Assembly (NCBI RefSeq): GCF_947499215.1
Contig: NZ_CANMNI010000002.1
Span: 372,001-436,000, forward strand
Direction: 5' to 3'
From: an uncultured Pontibacter sp.
GTDB lineage: Bacteria > Bacteroidota > Bacteroidia > Cytophagales > Hymenobacteraceae
Length of the DNA: 64,000 nt
Numbering within the stretch: position 1 is the first letter of the stretch; every line of letters begins with the position of its first letter. The notes under the pieces were generated by a model. It was not told the DNA's origin. It worked only from the letters and a program-made list of their open reading frames with translations, and did no database searches. The translations under genes were made by a program, and so were the position numbers. Below are positions 37,727 through 45,734 of the stretch, piece by piece.

Positions 37727-38596
37727 CTATAAAGGCAGCAACATCTCGTACTGTCCCAATATCCGGGTAAGGTGCCTGCGGGCCATCAACTCAATCATAT
37801 CCGGGCAGGCGGTATCCACGTTGAGTACCATCAGAGCCGGGGCTTCTGTCAGGTGCACTACTTCTTGAAGAAGAGCAGTGGCCACACCCCGGTTTCGGAA
37901 GCCTTGCTGCACAGCTAACTGGGCAACAGCGCCCGTCCGCGGGAAAAAAGCCGCGTAGCCCACAAGCAGTTCCCCCTCAGAATAGGCTTCCAACACCAGC
38001 TTCCTATCAGGGCTTAGTTTGTAAGCCTGTTTCGTATTCTGCCAAGTGGGGTGTATATCACAGAACTCCTCATAGGCGCCCCAGTTTGGCTTCACTGCCT
38101 TCTTGGTGCTGATATGCTTGGGAACTTCACTCGGGAGCAATAGCTGCTCCTTGGGGCCTCGGAAACAGTCGAGGGATCGGGTGATCTCAAAGCCGATGGT
38201 TTGGTAGGCTTTCAAAGCTGCCGTGTTCTCCTGAATGACTTCGAGCAGGCATTGCTCTATACCGCTTTCTCTCAGTTTTGGCAGCATCTGCGCATAGATG
38301 CGCTGCGTCAGCCGGTTGCTGCGATGCTCCGGCACCACACCCGTTCCCGCATTGTAGGCTGTGGGTTTGCCTAGCCACTCCCCTATACCTGTCAGCACAA
38401 AGCCCACCAGTTTCTGACCGAAGTAAGCACCGACGCAGAAAGTCAGCTGTATACCTTCCCGCTTGATCTTCATGGCGAAATCCTCCCGCGTCAGCTTGAT
38501 AGGCACCATGTAGTCTGAGAAGGCTGTATGAAATGTATCGTGCAGCTCCGGAATATCCTGTTCTCTCAGAAAAGAGAAGGTGTAAGTTTTCTCCAT
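37727..38596 (-). CDS. GNAT family N-acetyltransferase with two tandem domains
   Basis: 290 residues. The first GNAT domain (about 1-145) has the acetyl-CoA loop region VVPEHRSNRLTQRIYAQM, then AALKAYQTIGF. The second (about 165-290) has VQQGFRNRGVATALLQEVV with the Q/RxxGxG/A loop intact. The first domain's loop is degenerate, so only the second may bind acetyl-CoA. The upstream in-frame start is TTG; the ATG at 38596 is preferred. Substrate unknown. The SMR gene lies 60 bp downstream. Confidence 0.85.
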   Translation of the reverse strand: MEKTYTFSFLREQDIPELHDTFHTAFSDYMVPIKLTREDFAMKIKREGIQLTFCVGAYFGQKLVGFVLTGIGEWLGKPTAYNAGTGVVPEHRSNRLTQRIYAQMLPKLRESGIEQCLLEVIQENTAALKAYQTIGFEITRSLDCFRGPKEQLLLPSEVPKHISTKKAVKPNWGAYEEFCDIHPTWQNTKQAYKLSPDRKLVLEAYSEGELLVGYAAFFPRTGAVAQLAVQQGFRNRGVATALLQEVVHLTEAPALMVLNVDTACPDMIELMARRHLTRILGQYEMLLPL

Positions 38597-38756
38597 AATA
38601 TGTGTGGTCAAAAGATAGTTTCAGACTATACGGCTTGAGCAAGGCACTGATAGCCGATGCTTAGATAATAACCCGCTTTGAGGCCTTACCGTTAAACTTT
38701 AGTACTGTAAAGTCCAAATGGGCAGCAGCCTTGAAAATCAAACTTAAACATAAACT

Positions 38757-39920
38757 ATGAAAGCAGCAGTATTTCACAAAATGAAGGATATTCAGGTGGA
38801 GACCATCGACGATCCGAGGATTGAAGATGCCCGCGACTGTATCCTTCGCGTTACCTCCACAGCCATTTGTGGCTCCGATTTGCACATCTACAACGGTATG
38901 GTGCCCCAAGCCCGTGATATGGTAATGGGCCATGAGTTTATGGGCATTGTAGAAGAAGTAGGCTCCGGTGTAAAGAATCTACAGAAAGGCGATCGCGTGG
39001 TGGTCCCCTTCCCCATCTCATGCGGTACCTGTCACTTCTGCAACATGCAGTTGCCGACACACTGCGAAAACTCTAACACCGACAACTATGGTCCTGAAGG
39101 TGAGATCGTCATGGCAAAGGGAGCAGGTGCGGGCATATTCGGTTACACCGACATTTACGGGGGCTACAACGGTGGTCAGGCAGAGTACGTGCGCGTGCCC
39201 TACGCCGACTACGGTCCACGCAAAGTGCCCGACAACCTAACGGACGAACAGGTGCTATTTCTCACTGACATCTTCCCGACCGGCTGGGCCGCCATTGATT
39301 GGGCCCAACTGAAAGGTGGCGAAACAGTAGCCGTATGGGGCTGCGGACCAGTAGGCATCATGGCCATGAAATCTGCTTGGCTGAACGGAGCCAAACGTGT
39401 TATAGGTATAGACATTCAGCCTTACCGTCTCGAGATGGCCCGCAAGTCAGCCAAGGCCGAAGTAATTAACGCCTCTGAAGTGGATGCCGTTGAAGTAATC
39501 CGGGAGATGACCGGTGGCTACGGGGCTGATGTGTGCGTGGACGCCGTAGGTATGGAGGCAGACCGCACGACACTGGAGAAGGCCCTGAATGTAGTGCAGA
39601 TGGAGAAAGGCTCGATGAAAGTGCTCGAGCGATGCATGGACTCTGTGCGCCGTGGTGGTGTGGTGTCAGTGGTAGGCGTTTATGGATCACCTTACAACAA
39701 CTTCCCGCTCTACAAGTGGTTCGACAAGGGTCTCACCATGCGCGGCGGTCAGGCGTGGGTGCACAACTACATCGATCACCTCATTTCCTTGGTGCGCGAC
39801 GGCCAAGTAGTGCTCGATGATATCATCACGCATACTGTCCCGCTGGCAGAGGCTTCCCGCATGTACGACATCTTTAACAAGAAAGAAGACAACTGCGTGA
39901 AGGTGGTATTGAAGCCTTAA
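38757..39920 (+). CDS. Zinc-dependent alcohol dehydrogenase, formaldehyde-dehydrogenase-like
   Basis: 387-residue medium-chain dehydrogenase. Catalytic zinc ligands: Cys in ICGSDLH, the GHE motif MGHEFMG and a downstream acidic site. The structural zinc site is the four-Cys set SCGTCHFCNMQLPTHC. The NAD-binding Rossmann motif is AVWGCGPVGIMA. The DNYGPEGEIVMAKGAGAG insert and overall pattern match glutathione-independent formaldehyde dehydrogenase relatives. Single gene with its own terminator. The true substrate cannot be fixed from sequence. Confidence 0.9.
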   Translation: MKAAVFHKMKDIQVETIDDPRIEDARDCILRVTSTAICGSDLHIYNGMVPQARDMVMGHEFMGIVEEVGSGVKNLQKGDRVVVPFPISCGTCHFCNMQLPTHCENSNTDNYGPEGEIVMAKGAGAGIFGYTDIYGGYNGGQAEYVRVPYADYGPRKVPDNLTDEQVLFLTDIFPTGWAAIDWAQLKGGETVAVWGCGPVGIMAMKSAWLNGAKRVIGIDIQPYRLEMARKSAKAEVINASEVDAVEVIREMTGGYGADVCVDAVGMEADRTTLEKALNVVQMEKGSMKVLERCMDSVRRGGVVSVVGVYGSPYNNFPLYKWFDKGLTMRGGQAWVHNYIDHLISLVRDGQVVLDDIITHTVPLAEASRMYDIFNKKEDNCVKVVLKP

Positions 39921-39934
39921 TGAGTATAAAAACT

Positions 39935-39979
39935 AAAACCGAAAAGCAGCAGGGTAATACCTTGCTGCTTTTCGGTTTT
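39935..39979. terminator. Terminator between alcohol dehydrogenase and flippase genes
   Basis: 21-nt arms (39935-39955 and 39959-39979) pair fully with one G-U, loop AAT. A and T runs on either side make it bidirectional for the two convergent genes. Confidence 0.88.
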
Positions 39980-40016
39980 AAGTTATCCACGAGTGTTTGC
40001 TGTACCTTTAATTTTT

Positions 40017-41432
40017 CTACAATTGTATCTTGCCTCTATACTTCCGGAAAGCTACTGTACCTGCGATCAAACTTATCAGCGTAATCAAAGCCTTCTGCCA
40101 CACCTCCACTTCCCGCAATTGATAGGCCAACACCAGCAATGCAATAGTCGCTAGCAGCCACCAGATGCCGTGGTAGCGCACTTGCGTCAGCTCTTTGTAT
40201 GTTTTCAAGAAGAAGCCTGCATAGCCCATGTACATAAGGGAGGCGAAGGTGGTATAGGCCGCCATCTCGAAACCGTAAAGCGGCACCAAAATTAGATTCA
40301 GCACGATATTACCTATCCCCGCCGCCGTGGATATACGCCAAAGTTTAGCCGTTTTTTCATGGAAGGTGAGCAGGGTCGTCACGGCCATGTACATGGGCCT
40401 GAAGTTATACCCCATCAGAATGACGATGGCCAAGGGGTAGGCATTTTGCAATTCCTCGTTCCGGATTAAGAGCGCGAAGATCTCTTTCATCCAGAGACTC
40501 CCGGTAAAGGTGGCAGCGAAAAAAAGCAGCTGCAAGGCATAGGTCATTTGGCGAGCCTGCAGCGCGGCCTCTATACTTTTCGTCTGCGCATGGAGCTTCA
40601 TGTATAGCGGGGTGCCCGCCTGCACCACCGCAAAACTGGCCGAAGAGAAATAAATGCCAAAGTTGGAAGCCACATTGTACAGACCAATTCGACCAACCGG
40701 TACGCCCACCACATCCAGCACCAAGCGATCGGAAGTGTCGAGCATAAAGCTTGAAAACTGGTGCGGCACCACGGGTAAAGCTACCCGCAGTGTATGTTTC
40801 AGGCGATAGCCCTTAAACCGGAGAATAGGCCAAAGGCGCTGCTCGACAATAACATACGCACTAACCATAAACCCCACCGCCGCCGAGATCGTGCTAGCAT
40901 AAAACCAACCCATATACCCCATCTGTAGGCCCGCGATAAAATAAATGGTCAGGATCACGTTTATGCCGCCCATCAGAAACGAGCGCAAGGCAACAGGCAC
41001 AGGCCGTTGCGAGTGTAGGCAGAACATACCTGCCATTAAATCTGTCGCTATAAAAAAGAGCACAGGCACTCCATTGAGGAGGGCTATCAGCAGGCGGTTT
41101 TCATGGGCCTCAGCCGGTACCACGAGATACAGTATCGCCATAACTAACAGACTATAAAGCACCGCCCAACTTGTCAGGAAACCATAAAGCTGACGCCAGA
41201 TCCAGCGGAATCGGGTGGGGTGCCGCGCAAAGCTGTTTTCCATCACCACCGTGAAACCCAGCGACTGCAATGTGACTAGAGCGCTGTAGTAGGCCGTTAC
41301 CACCCCTGCCACGCCATAGTCGGTCGGTGTCAGGTACTGCGTGATGAGCGGTAAAGCCAGTACTCCTGCCAAGCGAGGGGCTTGGGCGGCAAGCCCGTAG
41401 ATGGCAGCGTGTGACAGGAGTTTGCGAAGCAT
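40017..41432 (-). CDS. Polysaccharide flippase (Wzx/MATE-like, MVF clan)
   Basis: A 471-residue membrane protein with about 12-14 helices, starting with the flippase-family pattern LAAQAPRLAGVLALPLITQYLTPTDYGVAGVV. It likely moves lipid-linked oligosaccharide across the inner membrane for surface polysaccharide or O-antigen. No glycosyltransferase cluster is adjacent, so the substrate is unknown. It is divergent from ricT, with 234 bp between. Confidence 0.87.
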   Translation of the reverse strand: MLRKLLSHAAIYGLAAQAPRLAGVLALPLITQYLTPTDYGVAGVVTAYYSALVTLQSLGFTVVMENSFARHPTRFRWIWRQLYGFLTSWAVLYSLLVMAILYLVVPAEAHENRLLIALLNGVPVLFFIATDLMAGMFCLHSQRPVPVALRSFLMGGINVILTIYFIAGLQMGYMGWFYASTISAAVGFMVSAYVIVEQRLWPILRFKGYRLKHTLRVALPVVPHQFSSFMLDTSDRLVLDVVGVPVGRIGLYNVASNFGIYFSSASFAVVQAGTPLYMKLHAQTKSIEAALQARQMTYALQLLFFAATFTGSLWMKEIFALLIRNEELQNAYPLAIVILMGYNFRPMYMAVTTLLTFHEKTAKLWRISTAAGIGNIVLNLILVPLYGFEMAAYTTFASLMYMGYAGFFLKTYKELTQVRYHGIWWLLATIALLVLAYQLREVEVWQKALITLISLIAGTVAFRKYRGKIQL

Positions 41433-41576
41433 CCGCTAAAATTAGGGTATAATCATTATACAGCCGCTATTCCTGTCCGCATTTTCAGAAATAGCCGCGC
41501 ACGCTGAAACAAAGTTCTCGTAAAAGCACTAATTTATGCCCCGGACTGTTACAGACCGCAGGCACAAAAGCCGACA

Positions 41577-41609
41577 TTTGAGCATAAGCTCAAAAATTTA
41601 GTATATTTG
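41577..41609 (+). promoter_or_regulatory. Bacteroidota promoter for ricT-gldH
   Basis: TTTG at 41577-41580 and TATATTTG at 41602-41609 (matches TAnnTTTG), with 21 bp between, inside the 17-23 bp range known for this phylum. The predicted leader to the GTG start is about 50 nt and contains AGGAG. Confidence 0.65.
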
Positions 41610-41666
41610 TTAATTCAGACAATAAGAAAACAAGAAGCTTCACAGCTTATATAGGAGATATAAAAA

Positions 41667-43301
41667 GTGGGATGTGGTTCATGTTCTAGTGGCGGATGCG
41701 GCACCAGCGAAAAACCGGGTGGCTGCAAAAGCAACGGCGGCTGTAGCACGGGTGGCTGCAACCGTTTAAACGTGTTCGACTGGCTCAGCGATATGGAAAT
41801 TCCAACCGCGTTTGAGGAGTTCGACATCGTAGAAATAAGATTCAAGGGAGGACGCAAAGACTTCTTCCGCAATATAAACAGACTCGATTTGACTACCGGC
41901 GACCCGGTGGTAGTAGACGTGCCCAATGGGCATCACATTGGCACCGTATCGCTGAAAGGCGAACTCGTGCGCCTGCAGATGCTCAAGAAAAAGGTGGATA
42001 ACAATGAGGAGATCCGCACCATCTACCGCATCGCCAATGAGCGCGATTTGGAGAAGCTGCGCGAGGTACAGGAGCAGGAAGCCGCCACCATGTACCGCTC
42101 CCGTGAGATCATACAGCAGACGGGCCTCCGCATGAAACTCTCTGACGTGGAGTATCAGGCCGACCGCTCCAAGGCAACGTTTTACTACTCTGCCGACGAC
42201 CGCGTTGACTTCCGTGACCTGATCAAGAAGCTGGCTGAGGAGTTCAAGGTACGCATCGAGATGCGCCAGATCAGTCTGCGCCACGAGGCCGGCCGTTTGG
42301 GCGGTATAGGCTCCTGCGGACGCGAACTGTGCTGCTCTACTTGGCTCACCGATTTCAAGAGTGTGTCTACCACGGCGGCCCGTTACCAGAACCTGTCGCT
42401 CAATCCGAGCAAGCTATCTGGCCAGTGCGGGCGCCTGAAGTGCTGCCTCAACTATGAGCTGGAAACCTACATGGAGGCGCTTAAGGACATACCTACCGTG
42501 TCGCGTCCGTTGCAGACCAAGCAGGGTGATGCCATGCTGCAGAAAACAGACATCTTTAAAAAGATGATGTGGTTCGGCTACAGAGGCGACAATAACTGGT
42601 ATCCGGTGCCGGTAGAACGTGTGCATGAAATCCTGAAGATGAATAGTCAGGGTGTTGTGCCAGAAATGCTGGTAGAAGAGCCAGTGAATGAGCCGAAGCA
42701 GAACGAATTTGTAGCGCAGGTAGAGGGCAGTCTCGAGCGACTCGACGATAAGTTCAAGAACAAGAAAAAGAAGAAAAAGAAGAAAAAATCTTCCGCTGAA
42801 GGTCTAGAAGGCAAGCAGGGTGGTCGTCCGCAAGGCGAAGGCCGTGACAGCAGAGAGCAACGCGGACCACGTGAAGCTAGAGAGCAACGTGAGCCGAGAG
42901 AGCAGCGCGAAGGCAGAGGACCACGTGAGAACAGAGGTCCCCGCGATGCAAAAGGTCCACGCGAGCCAAGAGCCACAGAACAAACGGCGCCTAGCGCGGC
43001 AGTTGGCCAACCCGAATCGCAACCCGCAGAGCAGGGGCAGCAGCGTCCTAAAAAGCAGCGTCCACCACGCAACAGAGGCAATCGCGATGGTCGCGAAAAC
43101 CGGGAGGACAGACCAAACCGAGGCGAGGCGAAACCGACAAGAGAAGGTGAAAGTGGCAGACCACCGCGGCCTGAAGGCAGAACGGGCGAACAGCCGCCGC
43201 AAGGCGATGGCACTCCGCAACAGCCAAGACGAAACAAGTCGCGTCGCCCAAACAGAGGTTCTAAACCAAATCAGCCTAAATCACCCTCTACCGATGCGTA
43301 G
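41667..43301 (+). CDS. ricT: RicT-like PSP1 domain protein with Cys-rich head and long basic tail
   Basis: 544 residues, GTG start. The N-terminus has six Cys in 31 residues (MGCGSCSSGGCG ... GGC ... GGC ... GGC), fit for an Fe-S or Zn site. The PSP1 domain (about 45-300) has LGGIGSCGRELCCSTWL and SGQCGRLKCCLNYE. RicT/YaaT in Bacillus is part of the RicAFT Fe-S complex that tunes RNase Y; in Bacteroidota the partners are not established. The tail from about 365 is unusual: a run of nine Lys, then ~165 residues of Arg/Glu/Gly/Pro repeats (PREN, REQRE, GPR), probably disordered and RNA-binding. It overlaps gldH by 8 bp. Confidence 0.85.
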   Translation: MGCGSCSSGGCGTSEKPGGCKSNGGCSTGGCNRLNVFDWLSDMEIPTAFEEFDIVEIRFKGGRKDFFRNINRLDLTTGDPVVVDVPNGHHIGTVSLKGELVRLQMLKKKVDNNEEIRTIYRIANERDLEKLREVQEQEAATMYRSREIIQQTGLRMKLSDVEYQADRSKATFYYSADDRVDFRDLIKKLAEEFKVRIEMRQISLRHEAGRLGGIGSCGRELCCSTWLTDFKSVSTTAARYQNLSLNPSKLSGQCGRLKCCLNYELETYMEALKDIPTVSRPLQTKQGDAMLQKTDIFKKMMWFGYRGDNNWYPVPVERVHEILKMNSQGVVPEMLVEEPVNEPKQNEFVAQVEGSLERLDDKFKNKKKKKKKKKSSAEGLEGKQGGRPQGEGRDSREQRGPREAREQREPREQREGRGPRENRGPRDAKGPREPRATEQTAPSAAVGQPESQPAEQGQQRPKKQRPPRNRGNRDGRENREDRPNRGEAKPTREGESGRPPRPEGRTGEQPPQGDGTPQQPRRNKSRRPNRGSKPNQPKSPSTDA

Positions 43302-43770
43302 CATAATAGCTTTTGTGGCGGCGGCATGTTTTCTGACACTGACCGCCTGCGACCCTAACCGGGTATATGAGCAGAATGTAGAACTGCCTGAAAAGAACTG
43401 GACTGTAGACAATGCTCCTGAGTTTGAGTTTGCGATAGAAGACACGACCAAGCGGTACAATGTGTACTTCAATGTGCGCTACTCGCTGGCTTACGACTAC
43501 TATAACCTGTACCTGCGTCACCGCCTTGTGGCACCCGACAGTAGTGAGGTGTCGTCGGCGCTGCACGAGCTGCACCTCATGGATGCCAAAACAGGTAAGC
43601 CTGCCGGCAAAGGCTCTAGCGATACGTACGACCTGCAGGCACTCGCCCTAAAGGATGTGGCTTTCCCGCAGGCAGGCACTTACAAACTGCAGCTAACGCA
43701 GTACATGCGTCGCGACCCACTGCCAAGCATAGGCGCTGTCGGTGTTAGGGTAGAGGAAAGAACAGACTGA
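43294..43770 (+). CDS. gldH: Gliding motility lipoprotein GldH
   Basis: 158-residue lipoprotein of the gliding motility/type IX secretion set. The signal ends in LTAC (Cys19), followed by DPNRVYEQNVELPEKNW, the family's conserved start, and then NVYFNVRYSLAYDYYNLYL. GldH is needed for gliding in Flavobacterium, but its biochemical role is unknown. The ATG at 43294 overlaps the ricT stop by 8 bp; the frame stays open far upstream inside ricT, but only from this ATG does a lipoprotein signal appear. Confidence 0.93.
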   Translation: MRSIIAFVAAACFLTLTACDPNRVYEQNVELPEKNWTVDNAPEFEFAIEDTTKRYNVYFNVRYSLAYDYYNLYLRHRLVAPDSSEVSSALHELHLMDAKTGKPAGKGSSDTYDLQALALKDVAFPQAGTYKLQLTQYMRRDPLPSIGAVGVRVEERTD

Positions 43771-43791
43771 TAAACAGTCATCATACCTTAC

Positions 43792-43834
43792 AAGAGCGGG
43801 TCGGGCTAAGTATAGCCTGACCCGCTCTTTTTAT
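43792..43834 (+). terminator. Terminator of ricT-gldH
   Basis: 16-nt arms (43792-43807 and 43814-43829) with one G-U, loop AAGTAT, followed by a T run. It starts 22 bp past the gldH stop. Confidence 0.88.
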
Positions 43835-43971
43835 TGCGCCGATGTATCCGCGCTAATATCCCGAGAACGTATAAGAACTAATCAAGAATCGGAAAGGGGC
43901 TTACAACAAAAACTCCCCTTCCAAAGTATGCTGTATATCTTGCTGTTCCATACCTATACGCTACTGTTTAT

Positions 43972-45078
43972 ATGAAGCTCACCCTCCAGATAGCCGGCCT
44001 AGTCCTGACGCTATTTTCGTTTCTTCCGCTTATAAAGACCCCGCTGTGGTGGATTCGTGTACTTGACTTCCCACGCTTCCATGTGGCCCTCTTACTCTCA
44101 GCCGTTTTAGTGGCGTACCTTGCCATGTATGGCGTATCGGGTTCGCGCGACATCGTGATGGTCGCAGTATGGGGCCTAGCCATCCTCAATGAGATGCGCT
44201 ATGTGTATTTCTTCACACCACTCGCACCTCGGGAGGCGCTGCGTACCAAAGTGGAAAAACCGGCCAACGCTTTCAGTTTGATGATCTCGAACGTGCGCAT
44301 GACCAACAAGAAGTATGAGAAGTTCCTGCAACTCGTCCTGCAAACCGATCCTGATCTGGTACTCATCAACGAACCGAACAATGCGTGGCACGAGCACCTG
44401 CAGCCGGAGTTGGACAAGCGTTTTCCTTACGCCATCAAGAAGCCCTTGGAGAATACATACGGCATGTTGCTATACAGCAAGTTCAAACTGCTCGAGAGCG
44501 ACATCCGTTTTATGGTGGAAGACGATATCCCCTCCTTTTACACAGTGGTGGAGCTGCCCTCCGGTCTACAGTTCGACTTGTATACAGTGCACCCACAGCC
44601 ACCGCGCCTCTTGCAAAACACCGAGACCCGCGAAGCCGAGTTGCTGATAGCGGCCAAGTATGTGAAGAAGTCGCCACACCCATCTGTAGTCGCAGGCGAT
44701 CTGAACGACGTGGCATGGTCAAGCACGACCAATTTGTTCAAACAGATAAGCGGCCTGTTAGACCCGCGCGTCGGCAGGGGTTTTTACAATACTTACAATG
44801 CCTTTGTGCCACTGTTCCGCTATCCCTTGGACCATGTATTCTACGACCCCGCTTTCCGGCTCGTGCAAATGCGGCGCCTGCCTAAGTTTGGATCTGACCA
44901 CTTTCCGATTCTGATCACGCTGAACTATGAGCCGGTACGGGAGGAAGAACAGCAGCCGCCAAAAGCAGACAAAGAAGACCACGAAGAGGCGAACGAACTG
45001 ATACAGGAAGGCTTGGAGAAAGGCGAGGAGCGCAACGGAGAGAAGGCGGCTGAAAAGCAGGAAAACGGTATAAAATAA
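43972..45078 (+). CDS. Endonuclease/exonuclease/phosphatase family protein, membrane-anchored
   Basis: 368 residues. The N-terminal ~90 residues hold three membrane helices. The EEP domain (about 100-320) has LINEPNN, AGDLNDVAWS and the final GSDHFPILITL, so the metal and catalytic His/Asp/Glu set is complete. Family members cut nucleic acids, sphingolipids or phosphoesters; a membrane-tethered form facing the periplasm is plausible. The C-terminal ~50 residues are highly charged (Glu/Lys rich) and disordered. Confidence 0.86.
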   Translation: MKLTLQIAGLVLTLFSFLPLIKTPLWWIRVLDFPRFHVALLLSAVLVAYLAMYGVSGSRDIVMVAVWGLAILNEMRYVYFFTPLAPREALRTKVEKPANAFSLMISNVRMTNKKYEKFLQLVLQTDPDLVLINEPNNAWHEHLQPELDKRFPYAIKKPLENTYGMLLYSKFKLLESDIRFMVEDDIPSFYTVVELPSGLQFDLYTVHPQPPRLLQNTETREAELLIAAKYVKKSPHPSVVAGDLNDVAWSSTTNLFKQISGLLDPRVGRGFYNTYNAFVPLFRYPLDHVFYDPAFRLVQMRRLPKFGSDHFPILITLNYEPVREEEQQPPKADKEDHEEANELIQEGLEKGEERNGEKAAEKQENGIK

Positions 45079-45081
45079 AAA

Positions 45082-45105
45082 ACCCGCTCAGCAAGCTGAG
45101 CGGGT
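45082..45105. terminator. Terminator between the EEP gene and csp
   Basis: Exact 11-bp arms (45082-45092 and 45095-45105), 2-nt gap, A run before and AAAA after; bidirectional. Confidence 0.72.
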
Positions 45106-45150
45106 CAAAATAGATGAATGCCCTGCCTAAAGGGCTATATGTCTTTTAAC

Positions 45151-45342
45151 TTAGATACGCTCTACGTTAATTGCATTCAATCCTTTTTTGCCATCTTTCA
45201 CTTCAAAAGAAACACGGTCATTTTCACGGATTTCGTGAACTAGACCAGTCTGGTGAACGAAGATGTCTTGGTTTGTATCGTCAGCCACGATGAAGCCGAA
45301 GCCCTTAGATACGTTGTAGAATTTTACTTTACCTGTTTGCAT
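45151..45342 (-). CDS. Cold-shock domain protein
   Basis: A 63-residue single cold-shock domain, an RNA chaperone that melts structured mRNA at low temperature or under stress. RNP1 is KGFGFI and RNP2 is DIFVHQ, both intact. The ATG at 45342 is chosen because it begins the domain (MQTGKVKFYN); an earlier in-frame Met lies across the promoter leader. A good promoter lies just upstream, giving a short leader. It is divergent from the FUS-like low-complexity gene. Confidence 0.94.
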   Translation of the reverse strand: MQTGKVKFYNVSKGFGFIVADDTNQDIFVHQTGLVHEIRENDRVSFEVKDGKKGLNAINVERI

Positions 45343-45734
45343 GATAATGAATTTTAATAATTGAAGCAAAGGTAAAGAATTTGTTCAGATATAATAACAA
45401 ATTAGATAAAATAATAAGCCTATCTGAATCAGAAACATAGAGCTAATCGCGCAAGCCACCGAGGTGTTTGTCTCCTTCTTTTTAACATGCAGCCGAGTAC
45501 CGCTTGCGAGTCACTCCGCCCCTATCGCTGCAATAACCCTCTCTCACGAGGTGCGTATAGCTAAAACGTTCTGTTACACTAAGAAAACAAGTAGAATCAC
45601 TAAATTCTTAGGTGTGCGAAACATGGTTGCTTCAGCTGCCAAAGCCCAGTGGTTTTAAGCAGGTTTGAGTAACCAAAATTAAAGTATTTACCATTCCAAT
45701 TAATCTATAACTATAAACTGAGGAGATCAGAACT
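45343..45734. promoter_or_regulatory. 392-bp divergent region between csp and the low-complexity gene
   Basis: Left part AT-rich, holding the csp promoter. The right part holds the leader of the low-complexity gene with GAGGAG about 10 bp before its ATG, an unusual Shine-Dalgarno-like element for this phylum. I see no other gene; a 64-codon open frame in the middle (45464-45658) looks non-coding. A long mRNA leader for either gene could be thermosensitive. Confidence 0.55.
45367..45401 (-). promoter_or_regulatory. Bacteroidota promoter for csp
   Basis: On the minus strand: TTTG (45401-45398), 23 bp, then TACCTTTG (45374-45367), matching the TTTG/TAnnTTTG consensus. Transcription would start about 18 nt before the ATG. 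Confidence 0.7.

Noticed and set aside
42647..43237. 196-codon minus-strand frame and a 158-codon plus-frame extension upstream of gldH across the ricT tail
   Set aside because: The ricT tail is Arg/Gly/Glu-rich and GC-rich, so other frames stay open by composition. The products are Ser/Arg/Pro-rich or Lys/Glu-rich with no domain.
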